This document shows, piece by piece, positions 18,976-30,000 of a stretch of DNA of 64,000 nucleotides. Within the stretch, counting starts at the first letter, position 1; every line of letters begins with the position of its first letter. The translations under genes and the position numbers were made by a program. The stretch lies in contig UQJP01000012.1 of assembly GCA_900541415.1 (NCBI GenBank), positions 43,577-107,576 of the forward strand, given 5' to 3'. Source of the stretch: an uncultured Odoribacter sp. (lineage in GTDB: Bacteria; Bacteroidota; Bacteroidia; Bacteroidales; Marinifilaceae). The notes beneath the pieces are model-generated. The model had not been told where the DNA came from, did no database searches, and saw only the letters and a list, made by a program, of their open reading frames with translations.

Positions 18976-19088
18976 CAATATAATGTATTTTAATCCAAAT
19001 TTGGACAAAACCACCACTTCAGGATTTACATTTTCTAAATTTAATTTCCTTTCACTTAGTTTTTATAACCTCCCGATGCAGGAATAAA

Positions 19089-19541
19089 TTATTTTAACAA
19101 TTCTTTCACTTTGGCAGAAATAGCTTTTCCGTCGGCCAGCCCGGCTAACTTCTTCGTGGCAGCCCCCATAACTTTTCCCATATCCTGAGGAGTAGAAGCC
19201 CCGGTAGAAGCGATAATTTCTTTCAACGCAGCAGTCAATTCTTCGTCACTCAACTGTTTCGGCAGAAACTCTTCCAACACAGCCACCTGCGCGGATTCTT
19301 GCCCGTAAAGGTCATCCCGTCCCTGCTCTTTATAGATTTCTGCCGATTCTTTTCCCTGCTTTGCCAGCTTCTGAATGATCTTGATACATTCCGCATCGTC
19401 GATCTGGTCTCCGGCTCCCGGCCTGGTTTTAGCTTCTAAAATCACTTTCTTAATATTGCGTAGGGTTTCCAGGCGTACCTTGTCTTTAGCTTTCATGGCA
19501 CTTTTAATGCCTTCGCTAACTTGTTCTTCAATTGTCATCAT
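19089..19541 (-). CDS. GatB/YqeY domain protein
   Basis: A 150-residue helical protein matching the stand-alone YqeY family, which is homologous to the C-terminal tRNA-binding domain of GatB (the amidotransferase subunit). Visible landmarks are the N-terminal VSEGIKSAMKAKDKVRLETL helix, YGQESAQVAVLEEFLPKQLS, and the ending DMGKVMGAATKKLAGLADGK. The biological role of free-standing YqeY is not established; tRNA or protein binding is inferred from the fold. Either of two adjacent Met codons may be the start. It is a single-gene unit. Confidence 0.92.
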   Translation of the reverse strand: MMTIEEQVSEGIKSAMKAKDKVRLETLRNIKKVILEAKTRPGAGDQIDDAECIKIIQKLAKQGKESAEIYKEQGRDDLYGQESAQVAVLEEFLPKQLSDEELTAALKEIIASTGASTPQDMGKVMGAATKKLAGLADGKAISAKVKELLK

Positions 19542-19680
19542 GATATATATTTAAAATAAATAATCCGATAGTAGGGCGAAAATACTATTTTAATTTTAAA
19601 ACCTCTTTATCACCGAGGACGTTAATTTAACAAATAATGTAATTTAACATCAAAACTATATTTAGGCATAATTTTTGAAG

Positions 19681-19688
19681 TAAATTTG
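19681..19688 (+). promoter_or_regulatory. TAnnTTTG promoter of the BamA-like gene
   Basis: TAAATTTG lies 19 nt before the ATG at 19708, giving a leader of about 13-15 nt. Confidence 0.4.
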
Positions 19689-19707
19689 CCGAACTTAAAA
19701 ACCAAAT

Positions 19708-20940
19708 ATGAAAGTTTTAATCAGTCTATTCCTAATCCTCACATCCGCCTGGGCATTCGGCCAGCAAGATTCTGTGATTATTACCACCCCCACCGACACT
19801 CTGATCGTTACTCCGAAACTGAGTACAAGCCAGCAAAAACAGCTATTGCGACAGCAGCGGCGCGACTCGATCCGGGCCCATAAAAAAGTATGGACATCGA
19901 TTCTGGGAGGCCCCTCCTATAATCCGGAAGCCTCATTGGGAGTGGGAGGAGCTATGCTGATGTCGTTCAGGATGAACAAAAACGACTCGATCAGCCAGCG
20001 TTCCTTCATTCCGGTGGGATTTAACATTTCAATCAACGGAACTTTCATCGCTGCCGGGGCAGGAACTTTATTCTTCAACGAAAATAAATTCCGCATCTAT
20101 GTGAAATACGGCTTCCGGACAGAGCCTGCGAATTTCTATGGCATCGGATACGACCAAATCAAAGAAGGGGAACGCCTGAAAGACCTTTTCGGCAAGGATT
20201 CGGTGACTTTCCACAAAACCAGCATTCAGTTCAATCCCAAATTCGTATGGGAAATTCTTCCCCACCTATACACGGGAGCGCTGCTCGACATCAATTACGC
20301 CAAATCCAAAGATATGTCCTATTTCATGGAGCAGAACGCAGCCATTCAGAAATATGGTAAAAAATACCATAACATCGGTTTGGGGGCACTTCTTCAATAT
20401 GATACCCGCGACGATGTAGCCACCCCTTACCACGGGATGCTGCTAAGCGCGATGGGTACGCTATACGGTAAATATTGGGGAGGTGATTTTAATTACGAAA
20501 TGTTAGAACTGGAATACCGCCAATTCCAGCAATTGTTCAAACGCAGAAGCACCCTCGGCTGGACGGTTAAAAGCCAGATCGGTTTCGACAATGTTCCCTA
20601 CACGGAATTGCCGATCTTCGGCTCGCCTTTCGACCTGCGGGGGTATCTATGGGGAAAATACCGTGATAAATCGATGGCCTATGGAATTGTGGAATATCGC
20701 CACATGTTCATGTCGCAGGAAGCCTATGAACGGGGAGCTTTCTGGTCGAAATTCGGAGCGGTGGCATGGGTAGGAACCGGAACTATTGGAGACACTCCCG
20801 CCAAATGGGACAAATGGAAATTCAACTACGGCGTCGGCTTGCGAATCCAATTGCAACCCCGTAAGAATTTCCGTCTGGACATTGGACGGGAACCGGGACA
20901 AAAATGGGGCGTTTATATGAATATGACCGAAGCCTTCTAA
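19708..20940 (+). CDS. BamA/TamA-family outer-membrane protein (surface antigen D15 type)
   Basis: A 410-residue protein with a signal peptide (1-18, AFG-Q) and then essentially only the 16-strand barrel domain of the Omp85 superfamily. The conserved lid motif appears as SPFDLRGYLWGKYRD, equivalent to the VRGF/Y loop of BamA, and the chain ends in an outer-membrane-type strand with terminal Phe. There are no POTRA domains, so it is not the central BamA. Such short barrels are frequent in Bacteroidetes and their cargo is unknown. It is a single-gene unit preceded by a promoter box. Confidence 0.8.
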   Translation: MKVLISLFLILTSAWAFGQQDSVIITTPTDTLIVTPKLSTSQQKQLLRQQRRDSIRAHKKVWTSILGGPSYNPEASLGVGGAMLMSFRMNKNDSISQRSFIPVGFNISINGTFIAAGAGTLFFNENKFRIYVKYGFRTEPANFYGIGYDQIKEGERLKDLFGKDSVTFHKTSIQFNPKFVWEILPHLYTGALLDINYAKSKDMSYFMEQNAAIQKYGKKYHNIGLGALLQYDTRDDVATPYHGMLLSAMGTLYGKYWGGDFNYEMLELEYRQFQQLFKRRSTLGWTVKSQIGFDNVPYTELPIFGSPFDLRGYLWGKYRDKSMAYGIVEYRHMFMSQEAYERGAFWSKFGAVAWVGTGTIGDTPAKWDKWKFNYGVGLRIQLQPRKNFRLDIGREPGQKWGVYMNMTEAF

Positions 20941-20999
20941 AAATCTTAGAAAATACTTAAAATGGAAATAAAAAGCAGAAAATAGCCCGTTACTTTTTG

Positions 21000-21007
21000 T
21001 ATTTTTG
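21000..21007 (+). promoter_or_regulatory. TAnnTTTG promoter of the MATE gene
   Basis: TATTTTTG lies 44 nt before the start codon at 21052. The preceding 60 bp are AT-rich with no obvious operator. Confidence 0.4.
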
Positions 21008-21051
21008 CAAACGAAAGGGCGGATTCTCCTAATCCAATTAATTTTATTTCC

Positions 21052-22383
21052 ATGAAAAGTTCCATCACGAAGAAAACCATCTGGAACATTGCTTATCCGA
21101 TCATGTTCGGTAACCTTGCCCAGACTTTGATTACTCTGACCGACACGGCTTTCCTGGGCCGGGTCAGTGCCATCGCGCTGGGGGCTTCCATGATGGCGGG
21201 AATCTACTACTATGTGTATTCCACCCTTGCCTGGGGATTCGCCATAGGGGTACAAATTATCGTGGCACGCCGCCTCGGAGAAGGCAGGCTTGAAAGGATC
21301 GGAGTGGTGTTCGAACACGGGCTCGTTTTCGTGCTGGTATTGGCATCGGGACTATTCCTGCTGCAACACTTCTACACCGCCGACATATTACACAGCATTA
21401 TCAAGTCGCCCAATATATACGCGGCGGCTATGGAATATATGGACTACCGCCACTACGGTATCATTTTCGTATGTTTCAATTTCCTGTTCCGCGCCCTATA
21501 CATCGGGCTTTCCAATACCAAAGTCATTAGTTTTTCCACAGCCTTAATGGCCGGAGTAAATATATTTCTGGACTACACGCTGATCTTCGGGAAATTGGGC
21601 TTTCCCGAAATGGGAATCGGCGGGGCAGCCTTCGCTTCGGTATGCGCGGAAATTGCCGCCTTCTGCTTCTTTATTATTTATACAGTTACCCAGCTACCGA
21701 TTAAAAAATATGCTCTGTTTGCCTTTCACAAGCTGGAAGGCTGGCTTATGAAGGCTATTTTAAAAATCGCCTTCCCCACAATGCTGCAAAAGTTATTTTC
21801 TTTCGGCACCTGGTTTATTTTCTTTGCATTGGTGGAGCACATGGGCGAGGAACCGATCGCGGTAACCGGAGTGGTCAGAAGTGTCTACATGCTTATCGCT
21901 ATTCCGGTCTTTGCTTTTGCCGCAACCTCCAACACCCTCACCAGCCGCCTGATCGGAGAAGGGAAACAAGCGGAAGTCATCCCTACTATCTATAAAATCA
22001 CACGCCAAAGTTGCCTGGCGGTACTTCCCATTCTATTCTGCTGCTTATTATTTCCCCAGCTGGTATTGTCGATATACACCAACGATCCGTTACTGGCCGA
22101 GGCTTCAGTGCCTTCGCTCTATGTCATCTGTTTTGCCGCACTCACCTTAGGATTCGGAATGACATTCTTTGAAGCTGTCTCCGGAACGGGCAACACGATC
22201 AATGCCCTGCTTCTGGAGTCGGTTGTCCTGGCCGCTTACACCCTGTCCGTATGGTTTTTTGCCTCCTACATCGGTACTCATGTAGAATGGGTATGGACAA
22301 GCGAAATCACCTATGGCATCCTGATCGGGATATTATCCCTGTTCTATATGAAATTCGCACACTGGCAAAAGAAAAAGATATAA
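21052..22383 (+). CDS. MATE family multidrug/organic cation efflux pump
   Basis: A 443-residue inner-membrane protein with 12 predicted helices in two similar halves, as in MATE exporters driven by Na+ or H+. Family features are the N-terminal NIAYPIMFGNLAQTLITLTD segment with its asparagine/aspartate helix and the repeat of this pattern at about residue 240 (IAFPTMLQKLFSFG). The substrate is not predictable. It is followed after 64 nt by the transglycosylase gene in the same direction, probably co-transcribed up to the hairpin at 23399. Confidence 0.9.
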   Translation: MKSSITKKTIWNIAYPIMFGNLAQTLITLTDTAFLGRVSAIALGASMMAGIYYYVYSTLAWGFAIGVQIIVARRLGEGRLERIGVVFEHGLVFVLVLASGLFLLQHFYTADILHSIIKSPNIYAAAMEYMDYRHYGIIFVCFNFLFRALYIGLSNTKVISFSTALMAGVNIFLDYTLIFGKLGFPEMGIGGAAFASVCAEIAAFCFFIIYTVTQLPIKKYALFAFHKLEGWLMKAILKIAFPTMLQKLFSFGTWFIFFALVEHMGEEPIAVTGVVRSVYMLIAIPVFAFAATSNTLTSRLIGEGKQAEVIPTIYKITRQSCLAVLPILFCCLLFPQLVLSIYTNDPLLAEASVPSLYVICFAALTLGFGMTFFEAVSGTGNTINALLLESVVLAAYTLSVWFFASYIGTHVEWVWTSEITYGILIGILSLFYMKFAHWQKKKI

Positions 22384-22447
22384 ACACACCATGATCAACC
22401 TTTTAAATCGCTTTGCGTACCATCAAAACACAATAACACAGAAGAAT

Positions 22448-23383
22448 ATGAAAAAAATATATACCATACTTTATCTTTGCTTTGTTGTTTTCTGCATCAA
22501 CATTTTCATCATCGTGTTCAAATCCAAAGCAGCAAACATCCCCTTACCCGTAGCCTATGCCCAGGACGAAAATAACCCGGTGCCCCTGGTTTCCGACGTT
22601 TTCATGCCTGCGGAATTCGACCTGGCAGGCGAAGCCGTGCCCTTACAGCGGCTGGATGTGCAGGAATCGTTTAAAAAAGAACTGATCGTGAACACCTACC
22701 TGCACTCCCACACCATACAGATATTGAAAAACGCCCCCAGAATTTTCGCCGTCATTGAGCCGATACTCAAAGCGAACGGAATTCCGGACGACTTCAAATA
22801 CCTTGCTGTCATCGAAAGCAATTTGAATCCGCTGGCGGTATCGCCTGCCGGAGCAGTAGGGGTATGGCAATTCATGAAAGGCACGGCACAGGAATTAGGC
22901 TTAGAAGTGAACGCAGAGGTCGATGAACGCTACAACATTGAAAAATCGACCGAAGCCGCAGCAAAATACCTGCAAAAAGCATACGAAAAATTCGGATCGT
23001 GGACAATGGCGGCAGCTTCATACAATGCCGGAAGTTCCATGATTTCCAAACAAATGGCCATCCAAAAAGAAACCGATTATTATGACCTGCTATTGGGAGA
23101 AGAAACCGGACGCTACGTTTTCCGCATACTCGCCCTGAAACAGATCATCAACCATCCGGAACTGTATAATTTTAATGTACGGACGATCTACCCCAGCGAA
23201 AAGGTTAAAAAAGTAAAGGTTTCCGGAGAGGTAAAAAGCTGGGCGGACTTTGCCCACGAGCAAGGCATCAGCTACAAAATATTAAAACGCTTTAATCCCT
23301 GGCTCCGGCAAACGGACCTTCGTAACTCCCACCGTAAGACTTACGAAATTTCTATCCCGGAAAAAACAGAGTTGTACAAATAA
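22448..23383 (+). CDS. Membrane-bound lytic transglycosylase, GH23 (MltD-like)
   Basis: A 311-residue exported enzyme predicted to cleave peptidoglycan glycan strands with 1,6-anhydro bond formation. I place the start at 22448 because MKKIYTILYLCFVVFCIN gives a proper signal anchor; an in-frame ATG 57 nt upstream adds an unlikely leader. The SLT domain (about 110-240) has the catalytic glutamate in VIESNLNPLAVSPAGAVG, the GVWQFMKGTAQELG motif and the AAASYNAG motif. The final 45 residues (SWADFAHEQGISYKILKRFN) resemble a degenerate LysM-like repeat. It ends just before a perfect 18-bp terminator stem. Confidence 0.9.
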   Translation: MKKIYTILYLCFVVFCINIFIIVFKSKAANIPLPVAYAQDENNPVPLVSDVFMPAEFDLAGEAVPLQRLDVQESFKKELIVNTYLHSHTIQILKNAPRIFAVIEPILKANGIPDDFKYLAVIESNLNPLAVSPAGAVGVWQFMKGTAQELGLEVNAEVDERYNIEKSTEAAAKYLQKAYEKFGSWTMAAASYNAGSSMISKQMAIQKETDYYDLLLGEETGRYVFRILALKQIINHPELYNFNVRTIYPSEKVKKVKVSGEVKSWADFAHEQGISYKILKRFNPWLRQTDLRNSHRKTYEISIPEKTELYK

Positions 23384-23398
23384 TCTATACCCCGGAAC

Positions 23399-23440
23399 CG
23401 AAACGATCGGACTGTTTATTGCAACAGTCCGATCGTTTCG
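23399..23440 (+). terminator. Perfect 18-bp terminator hairpin
   Basis: CGAAACGATCGGACTGTT at 23399-23416 pairs without mismatch with 23423-23440 across a 6-nt loop, followed by ATTTATAAAAATTATAT. It ends the MATE-transglycosylase unit. Confidence 0.85.
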
Positions 23441-23739
23441 ATTTATAAAAATTATATGAAAATTATTTTATGGATTTTGGATGCCCTTTCAGGATCGGAT
23501 CATAACACCCCCCAAAACTTAATTCGGGAACGCCTCCCCAGAAACGATTTCAGGCAATTTCAGGAACAAATGCAAACCGGAACAACCGGGAAAACGTATA
23601 CGAAAAATCGCTTAAACATTAATACTTTTATTTAAATAACCCCAAAAATCCATATACGACGACCTTTTTCAAATTTTGAGCACGCTATTTGCATATACAT
23701 GAATAGTTTGTATATTAGCTAAGTGGTACAAAAATACGT

Positions 23740-23788
23740 GAGTCCCCCGGACATTTGTTTCTCTGGGGACAGGTGTAGTCCGTAACTC
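23740..23788 (+). promoter_or_regulatory. Possible pseudoknotted mRNA leader
   Basis: GTCCCC (23742-23747) can pair with GGGGAC (23765-23770), and the enclosed CGGAC (23748-23752) with downstream GTCCG (23778-23782). GAG at 23740-23742 could also close with CTC at 23786-23788 in an alternative pairing that competes for G42. The element ends 15 nt before the nucleoside kinase start. The helices are short, so this is tentative. Confidence 0.3.
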
Positions 23789-23803
23789 AAAAAGATAACC
23801 AAT

Positions 23804-25468
23804 ATGAAAACTGTAAATATAACTTGTGAAAACACGCAACAAGAATATGAAATAGAACTGGGGTTAACGCTCAGGGATATAAAAAAGATCATATTTCCAA
23901 CCAATCATAACCATATATTGGGAGCGCTGGTCAATAACCAGTTGCAAGACTTGCAGTATGTGATTATGAATCCTAAAAGGATCAACTTCATTGATGTGAC
24001 CTCTCTCGACGGATACAGCATCTATTCGCGTTCGCTGATCTTTGTCCTGTATAAAGCGGTCTGTGACCTGTTCCCGAAAAAGATTTTAAGGGCGGAACAC
24101 ATCATTTCCAACGGTATATTCTGCCGGGTGGTAAACAAAGATATAATCTTAACCCCGGAACGGGTGGAAATGTTGAAAAAGAGGATGCAGGAAATTATCG
24201 ATGAAGACCTTCCGATCAGCCGGGAAGAAATACCGACCGACGAAGCGATCCGGATCTTCCAGAGAGCAGGCCTGAAGGACAAGGCCGAATTAATGGAAAC
24301 CCGGGGAAAGCTATTCACTTCCATTTATTATGTGGATAGTGTGCTCGACTATTTCTATGGAACTTTAGCACCTTCGACAAGCTGCCTGAAAGTGTTCGAC
24401 CTGATTCCTTACAAAGACGGTATGTTGCTTTGCCTCCCGGACCGTTCGAATCCTTCGGAACTGCTTCCCGTGATTCCTCAGGACAAACTGTTTCAGGTGT
24501 TCAGCGAATACAAACGTTGGGGAAAAATTCTGGAAGTCACGGACATCGGGGTATTGAATAAAGTGATCGAGAAAAAACATTCCGGTACGATCATCAAAAT
24601 CAGCGAAGCCCTGCACGAAAAGAAAATATCGCAAATTGCCGATAAAATCAAAGCCCGGCATAAAAAAGTGAAAGTGATCCTGATTGCAGGTCCTTCTTCC
24701 TCCGGGAAAACCACATTCGGCATGCGGTTAAGCGTTCAGCTCATGGTGAACGGCATAAAACCGGTAAACCTTTCTCTGGACAATTATTTCGTAAACCGGG
24801 AATTGACACCCAAAGACGAAAAAGGGGAATATGATTACGAAAGCATCGATGCTCTGGACATCGCCACTTTCTCCAGCGACATGTTGCGCCTGATGGCAGG
24901 TGAAGAAGTGGAAATTCCTAAATTTTCCTTTGAAACCGGACAAAGGTATTATGACGGGACAAAGGTGAAAATTTCACGGAACAATGTGATCATTGTGGAA
25001 GGCATACACGGATTGAATCCTAAATTAACCCGGCTCTTACCACCGGATTCCCTGTTTAAAATATTCGTATCGGCACTCACATCTATTTCGATCGACAACC
25101 ATAACCTGATCAACCCCACGGACAACCGACTGATACGGCGAATGGTACGCGATTATAAATACCGGAATTATTCTGCGCTCGACACCTTGAAACGTTGGGA
25201 AAGTGTATTACTGGGCGAGCAGAAACACATCATTCCTTATCAGGAAGAAGCCGATGCCATCTTTAATTCGGCGCTGATCTATGAATTAGGGACATTAAAA
25301 ATACAGGCAGAGCCGTTGTTGCGGGAAGTCACCCAACAACATCCGGAACATTCCAAAGCATTGCGCCTGTTGAAATTTTTCTCATATATCCAGGCAGTTC
25401 CCACCCGTGAAATTCCCCCCACATCCATATTGAGGGAATTCCTGGGAGGAAGCAGCTTTAAATATTAA
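23804..25468 (+). CDS. Nucleoside (uridine-like) kinase with N-terminal TGS-type region
   Basis: A 554-residue cytoplasmic protein built from an N-terminal TGS-like region (about 1-65) and a threonyl-tRNA synthetase-like middle, followed by a phosphoribulokinase/uridine kinase domain from about residue 285. The P-loop is LIAGPSSSGKTTFGMRL, and the substrate-side elements are SLDNYFVNRE and IIVEGIHGLNP. Proteins of this layout are annotated as nucleoside kinases in Bacteroidetes and Firmicutes. The phosphorylated substrate is likely a nucleoside, but the role of the synthetase-like part is unknown. It is a single-gene unit with a terminator at 25526-25564. Confidence 0.85.
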   Translation: MKTVNITCENTQQEYEIELGLTLRDIKKIIFPTNHNHILGALVNNQLQDLQYVIMNPKRINFIDVTSLDGYSIYSRSLIFVLYKAVCDLFPKKILRAEHIISNGIFCRVVNKDIILTPERVEMLKKRMQEIIDEDLPISREEIPTDEAIRIFQRAGLKDKAELMETRGKLFTSIYYVDSVLDYFYGTLAPSTSCLKVFDLIPYKDGMLLCLPDRSNPSELLPVIPQDKLFQVFSEYKRWGKILEVTDIGVLNKVIEKKHSGTIIKISEALHEKKISQIADKIKARHKKVKVILIAGPSSSGKTTFGMRLSVQLMVNGIKPVNLSLDNYFVNRELTPKDEKGEYDYESIDALDIATFSSDMLRLMAGEEVEIPKFSFETGQRYYDGTKVKISRNNVIIVEGIHGLNPKLTRLLPPDSLFKIFVSALTSISIDNHNLINPTDNRLIRRMVRDYKYRNYSALDTLKRWESVLLGEQKHIIPYQEEADAIFNSALIYELGTLKIQAEPLLREVTQQHPEHSKALRLLKFFSYIQAVPTREIPPTSILREFLGGSSFKY

Positions 25469-25525
25469 GCAGCAAGACAACCGGAAAGGCGGCAGAATCT
25501 TAAAATTCAAAATATCAATTATATG

Positions 25526-25564
25526 ATTTGCCCTAAAAAGTTTATTTTACTTTTTAGGGCAAAT
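25526..25564 (+). terminator. Perfect 15-bp terminator hairpin after the nucleoside kinase
   Basis: ATTTGCCCTAAAAAG at 25526-25540 pairs exactly with 25550-25564 across 9 nt. It is AT-rich at the base and could act in both directions, also ending rocD transcripts arriving from the minus strand at 25662. Confidence 0.8.
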
Positions 25565-25661
25565 TGATTTTAAAGATCACCTGAAAATCCATCAAACAGC
25601 AACTTTCGGATAGATATTCACTTTAGTAAAACCGGAACTTTGCCGGACATATCGTTCCGCT

Positions 25662-26876
25662 TTATTCAAATTCAGCAATCGTATTCTCGATAATACCGAT
25701 AGCCTGCATCAGTTCCACTTTGGTAATCACCAAAGGCGGAGCAAAACGGATAATATGCTCATGGGTCGGCTTAGCCAATAATCCTTTATCCTTCAACTTC
25801 AGGCATACATCCCAGGCGGTTTTTCCATTTTTAGGCTTGATCACGATAGCATTCAACAAACCTTTCCCCCTCACCTCCCCGATAATATCCGCATGAATAC
25901 GGCTCATCCGGTCGCGAAATACCTGCCCTAATTTAGCGGCGTTCTCCGCTAACTTTTCCTCCTTCACCACTTCCAGCGCGGCTATCGAAACTTTCGCAGC
26001 AACAGGATTGCCCCCATACGTAGACCCGTGTTCGCCCGGCTTGATACAAAGCATAATATCGTCATCGGCAAGCACACAAGACACCGGCATCATTCCACCG
26101 GACAAAGCTTTTCCCAACACTAAAATATCCGGCCTCACCCCTTCATAATCACAGGCGAGCAACTTACCGGTACGGGCGATCCCTGTCTGTACCTCATCGG
26201 CAATGAATAGCACATTATAGGCCCGGCAGAGATCATAGGCCTGTTTCAGATACCCGTCGTCCGGCACATATACCCCGGCTTCTCCCTGAATAGGCTCTAC
26301 CAGAAATCCAGCCACATTCTTATCACGGATCACCTCCTCTAAAGCTGCAATATCATTATAGGGAATTTTGATAAAACCGGGAGTAAAAGGACCGTAACCG
26401 CTATATGAATCCGGATCGCTCGACAGGGAAACAATCGTAATAGTCCTGCCATGAAAATTCCCGTTACAAACAATAATCTTAGCCTCCCTGTCGGGAATCC
26501 CTTTTTTCAGGTATGCCCATTTCCGGCATAATTTCAACGCCGTTTCATCCGCCTCCGCTCCGGTATTCATCGGCAACACTTTATCGTAACCAAAATAGCG
26601 GGTGACATACTCCTCCCACTCACCCAACACATCATTGTAAAAAGCCCGCGATGTCAGCGCCAGTTTCTGTGCCTGTTCGGTCATTGCCTTCACGATTTTC
26701 GGGTGGCAATGTCCCTGATTTACGGCTGAATAAGCCGATAAAAAATCGAAATATCTCTTATGATCCGTATCCCACACATAGATTCCCTCGCCGCGTTCCA
26801 ATACCACTGGGAGCGGATGATAATTATGGGCTCCGTAGCGAGCCTCCCGGTCCATAAAGTCCTGCGCTGTCATCAT
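25662..26876 (-). CDS. rocD: Ornithine--oxo-acid transaminase
   Basis: A 404-residue class III PLP aminotransferase that converts ornithine and 2-oxoglutarate to glutamate-5-semialdehyde and glutamate. Motifs include the N-terminal [38 protein letters not shown], the cofactor aspartate in [16 protein letters not shown], and the PLP lysine in [16 protein letters not shown]. The pattern and length fit RocD rather than acetylornithine or GABA aminotransferases. It is a single gene; its product links arginine/ornithine breakdown to proline and glutamate. Either of two adjacent ATGs may be used. Confidence 0.93.
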   Translation of the reverse strand: MMTAQDFMDREARYGAHNYHPLPVVLERGEGIYVWDTDHKRYFDFLSAYSAVNQGHCHPKIVKAMTEQAQKLALTSRAFYNDVLGEWEEYVTRYFGYDKVLPMNTGAEADETALKLCRKWAYLKKGIPDREAKIIVCNGNFHGRTITIVSLSSDPDSYSGYGPFTPGFIKIPYNDIAALEEVIRDKNVAGFLVEPIQGEAGVYVPDDGYLKQAYDLCRAYNVLFIADEVQTGIARTGKLLACDYEGVRPDILVLGKALSGGMMPVSCVLADDDIMLCIKPGEHGSTYGGNPVAAKVSIAALEVVKEEKLAENAAKLGQVFRDRMSRIHADIIGEVRGKGLLNAIVIKPKNGKTAWDVCLKLKDKGLLAKPTHEHIIRFAPPLVITKVELMQAIGIIENTIAEFE

Positions 26877-27070
26877 AGCTGTATCATTTTAGGTTCGTAA
26901 TCGTTTGCAATATGCAATTTGAGAAAAAAAAGGAAATAAAAAAACAATTCACAAACCTTTTTTACATCTTACGATAGGGTACCCCGGTAAAACGTAACCT
27001 CCGGCAAGCCACCGGAACGGCGGCACGAAAAGAAATAAAAGCGTATCTACGTCCTATTTTTGACAAAAAA

Positions 27071-27091
27071 AGCCTGAATAAAACTCAGGCT
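27071..27091 (-). terminator. Terminator overlapping the tamB stop codon
   Basis: On the minus strand AGCCTGA and TCAGGCT form a 7-bp stem over a 7-nt loop followed by seven T. The stop codon (27087-27085) lies inside the first arm, so termination begins within the last codons of the gene. Confidence 0.8.
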
Positions 27092-30000
27092 CCTCTGTTT
27101 TTTTTCCTCTTAAAAAAACCGAGATACTTACGCATCAGTTCCCGAAGAGTGTCGAACGACTCCTGATAAGAAACACCCACTCCCTGTATAGTTTCCGTAT
27201 TATTATAGATCAACTTCTCGTCTGTATGGGAATAAGCCTTCATCTTCAGCGTTCCCTGCCTGTTCAGCTTCACCTCCAAATCGAAATCCCCGGCAATATT
27301 ATTCGTATTACTGTTCCCTGCGGCCGTATTTCCCACATCCATATTTCCATTCGCCGACAAGGTGATACGGTCGTTCAGCAATTGAGTGGACAAAGCAACT
27401 TCAATCTCGTCCGTCGTCACCTGATGATCCGCCACCCGGTATGCCAAACCAATATCGACCCGGTTGCTGATTTGGGATAGCCAACGGGACAACTGGCTGG
27501 AAATCATTTCAGTCACGGTAGACACCCCGGCCATTCTCGCCTGATCGCCCCAGCGGGCATCGTTCTCGTCGGTACGATAAAACTTACCCATAACCAATAA
27601 GGCGAACATTTGCTTATTGATTTCGTCCTGGCTGGAAAATAAACTTTGCACATAACTCTTCGTCTGCGACTCCAGCGTGGGGAAATTAATGTCGAATTTC
27701 ACCAACGGATTCACCAGATTGTCCGATAAATTCAGAATGCACTCCACCGGAACTTTCCGCCCTTTTTCCTGCGATTCAAACCCCTGTTCCGTTCCTCCCG
27801 CCTCAACCGGCAACAATTCAGTCAGAGAAGTCTTGATGTTATAAACAGCAGAAATATTCAATGTAGCGTCGTAAGGCGCACCATTCCAGGCAATCGTTCC
27901 GCCTTGCTTCAATACAAAATTTTTATTGACCAGATTACTGAGGGTGAACTGGTAATTTCCCTTAGAAATCCGATATTCCCCAAACATTCCAACCCCGCCA
28001 TCCTTATCCAATACCACTTTTATGTCCCCTGTACCATTCACATGCAACACATCCCCCACCGTAGGATCGAATACCACATCTACCTCCAAATTATCATTCA
28101 CTTCCAAATTGGCATCCAAATTAATATTCACTTTTTCACTCGTCACCTGGGTCCTTCTTCTCATCTGCTGTCCGGTATTGACAAAATGCAGGAAATTATT
28201 GGCTTGCGTAGAAGCAGTTTCGGTTAAAGGAATAAATAACTTTGAATTATTCTCAGTCCGGGCTGTCACGGTGATATTATTCTGTCCGTTCCGATTGTTC
28301 AAATCCATCAGGCCACTCAGAAAAACCCGCCCGTAAAACGCATCGTTATCGCTGAAAGCCGTATTCATAAACATAAAATTCTGGAATTGCATTTGCAAAT
28401 CGTACTTATTTTGCTGCATCTCATAGCCGCCGTTAAACACGAGCCTATTGCCATTTATATCCTTTACGGCAAAATTATTGAATAACAAACGGTTGTTCAC
28501 AATATGCACCTTATCCGTAATGAAAAATTTCGAATTCAATGCATTCACTTTCATAATGACAGAATCCAGCTGCAAAGAGCCCGAAATATCCGGCTTTAAA
28601 GCCGTTCCGCTGATATTCACCCTTCCGGACACTCCACCGGAAGTTTCCGACACCCATTCCGAAGCATAAGTATTCAAACGCTCCAACCCCACTTGTGCCA
28701 GCCGAATATCCACATTCAGGGAATCGTCACCCGGAATATAATACCCGGCTATCGTCAGCGGAACTTGTTCACCCACACGGTTTTCCGCCCCTATAATCAC
28801 GCTCCGGCTATCCGCATCCCAGTATGACCTGAGCCGTAACGAGCCTAAGGTATCCCGGTTCACCCCCCAATCCTTCACATCGAAGTCGGACGCCAGCAAA
28901 CGATCGTTATAATAATCCTGCACAGTCAGGTTTCCGGTAGCCAATCCAAAAAGATGAAAACGGTTATTGAATATCATCCGGTTCAGTTCCGATAAATCGA
29001 ACTGATTCAGATCGATAGACAATTTTTCTTCCGGATTTTCCGAAATTTTCCCATTCACCGACAAAAAACGCTGATCGCGTCCGATGGAAAAATTCTCCAC
29101 AGCAATCTGCTTCCCTTCAATCAGAATCTTCGATTTCCTGACATGCCATACACTATCGGCCAGGACAATCACCCCCGGCTCCATCCCGATTTCCAAATGA
29201 TAACCGTTCTTCCCGGCAGGGATAAAAGTAAGCCCGGTTTTCAGCTCTCCGCTATAAGTGTGGCGTCCCCAATTACACCACGAGATTTTATTATCGACAT
29301 GATTGTTATGCACGCCCAATTCATTCCGTACATTATACAACTCATAAAGATCGGCATATCGAACCCGGTCGGCAGAATACAGCACCTGTAAACGCTCCTC
29401 ATTCCCCGTCACCCGGATACCGGAATGAAGCAAGCAAAAATCCTGATAAAGAATTGTGTCGGCATTCAGCCTGACATCTAAAAATTCATCCCCATTGCGG
29501 AAATCAACGAATAATTTGCTCCCCGGCGACACGCTGAGGTCAGGAAACATGACTTTCAATATCCGGTTGGCATCCTTTATATTGGCATTACCATGAAGAT
29601 CGACCTTCTTCAGCTCATTTTGAATAGCCTTTCTTTGTTTTTTCTTATCCGCATAAGCAGGTAAATAATTATGCACCAGGTTGAGGGCAAAATCCAAAGG
29701 ACGCACATCCTGATAAGTCCCTTCCAAAGCAAGATCCAACACCTCGGAATTCAGATTAACCGTATTGAGTTCCCCCTCCCGGAAAACCTCAATCCCTATA
29801 TCCTCTATATTAAAACTATCCGCCGAAGTTCTGTAATTAAAATCCGATAAAGACAAATTGCTGAAACTCCTGTCCCGGTTTCCGGCAGAAACCAGATCGA
29901 AAGACGTAGAGAATCCCTCTTTTTCCGCCTCGGTAATAGAAAAGCCAAACTGTTCCAGGTCGGCCACGTCAATCCCTCCCCTGACGCTCCAAAAGCGCAG

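Larger units (their letters stand above)
18570..19088. other. 519-bp intergenic region
   Basis: Between the glycosidase operon and yqeY. It holds the promoter box at 18601-18608 and the hairpin at 18936-18975, both minus strand. The remainder is AT-rich and purine-rich near 18850-18930; I see no further gene or motif in it. Confidence 0.5.
23384..23803. other. 420-bp intergenic region before the nucleoside kinase
   Basis: It holds the terminator at 23399-23440 and a possible pseudoknot leader at 23740-23788. The 300 bp between them contain no supportable gene. Confidence 0.5.
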
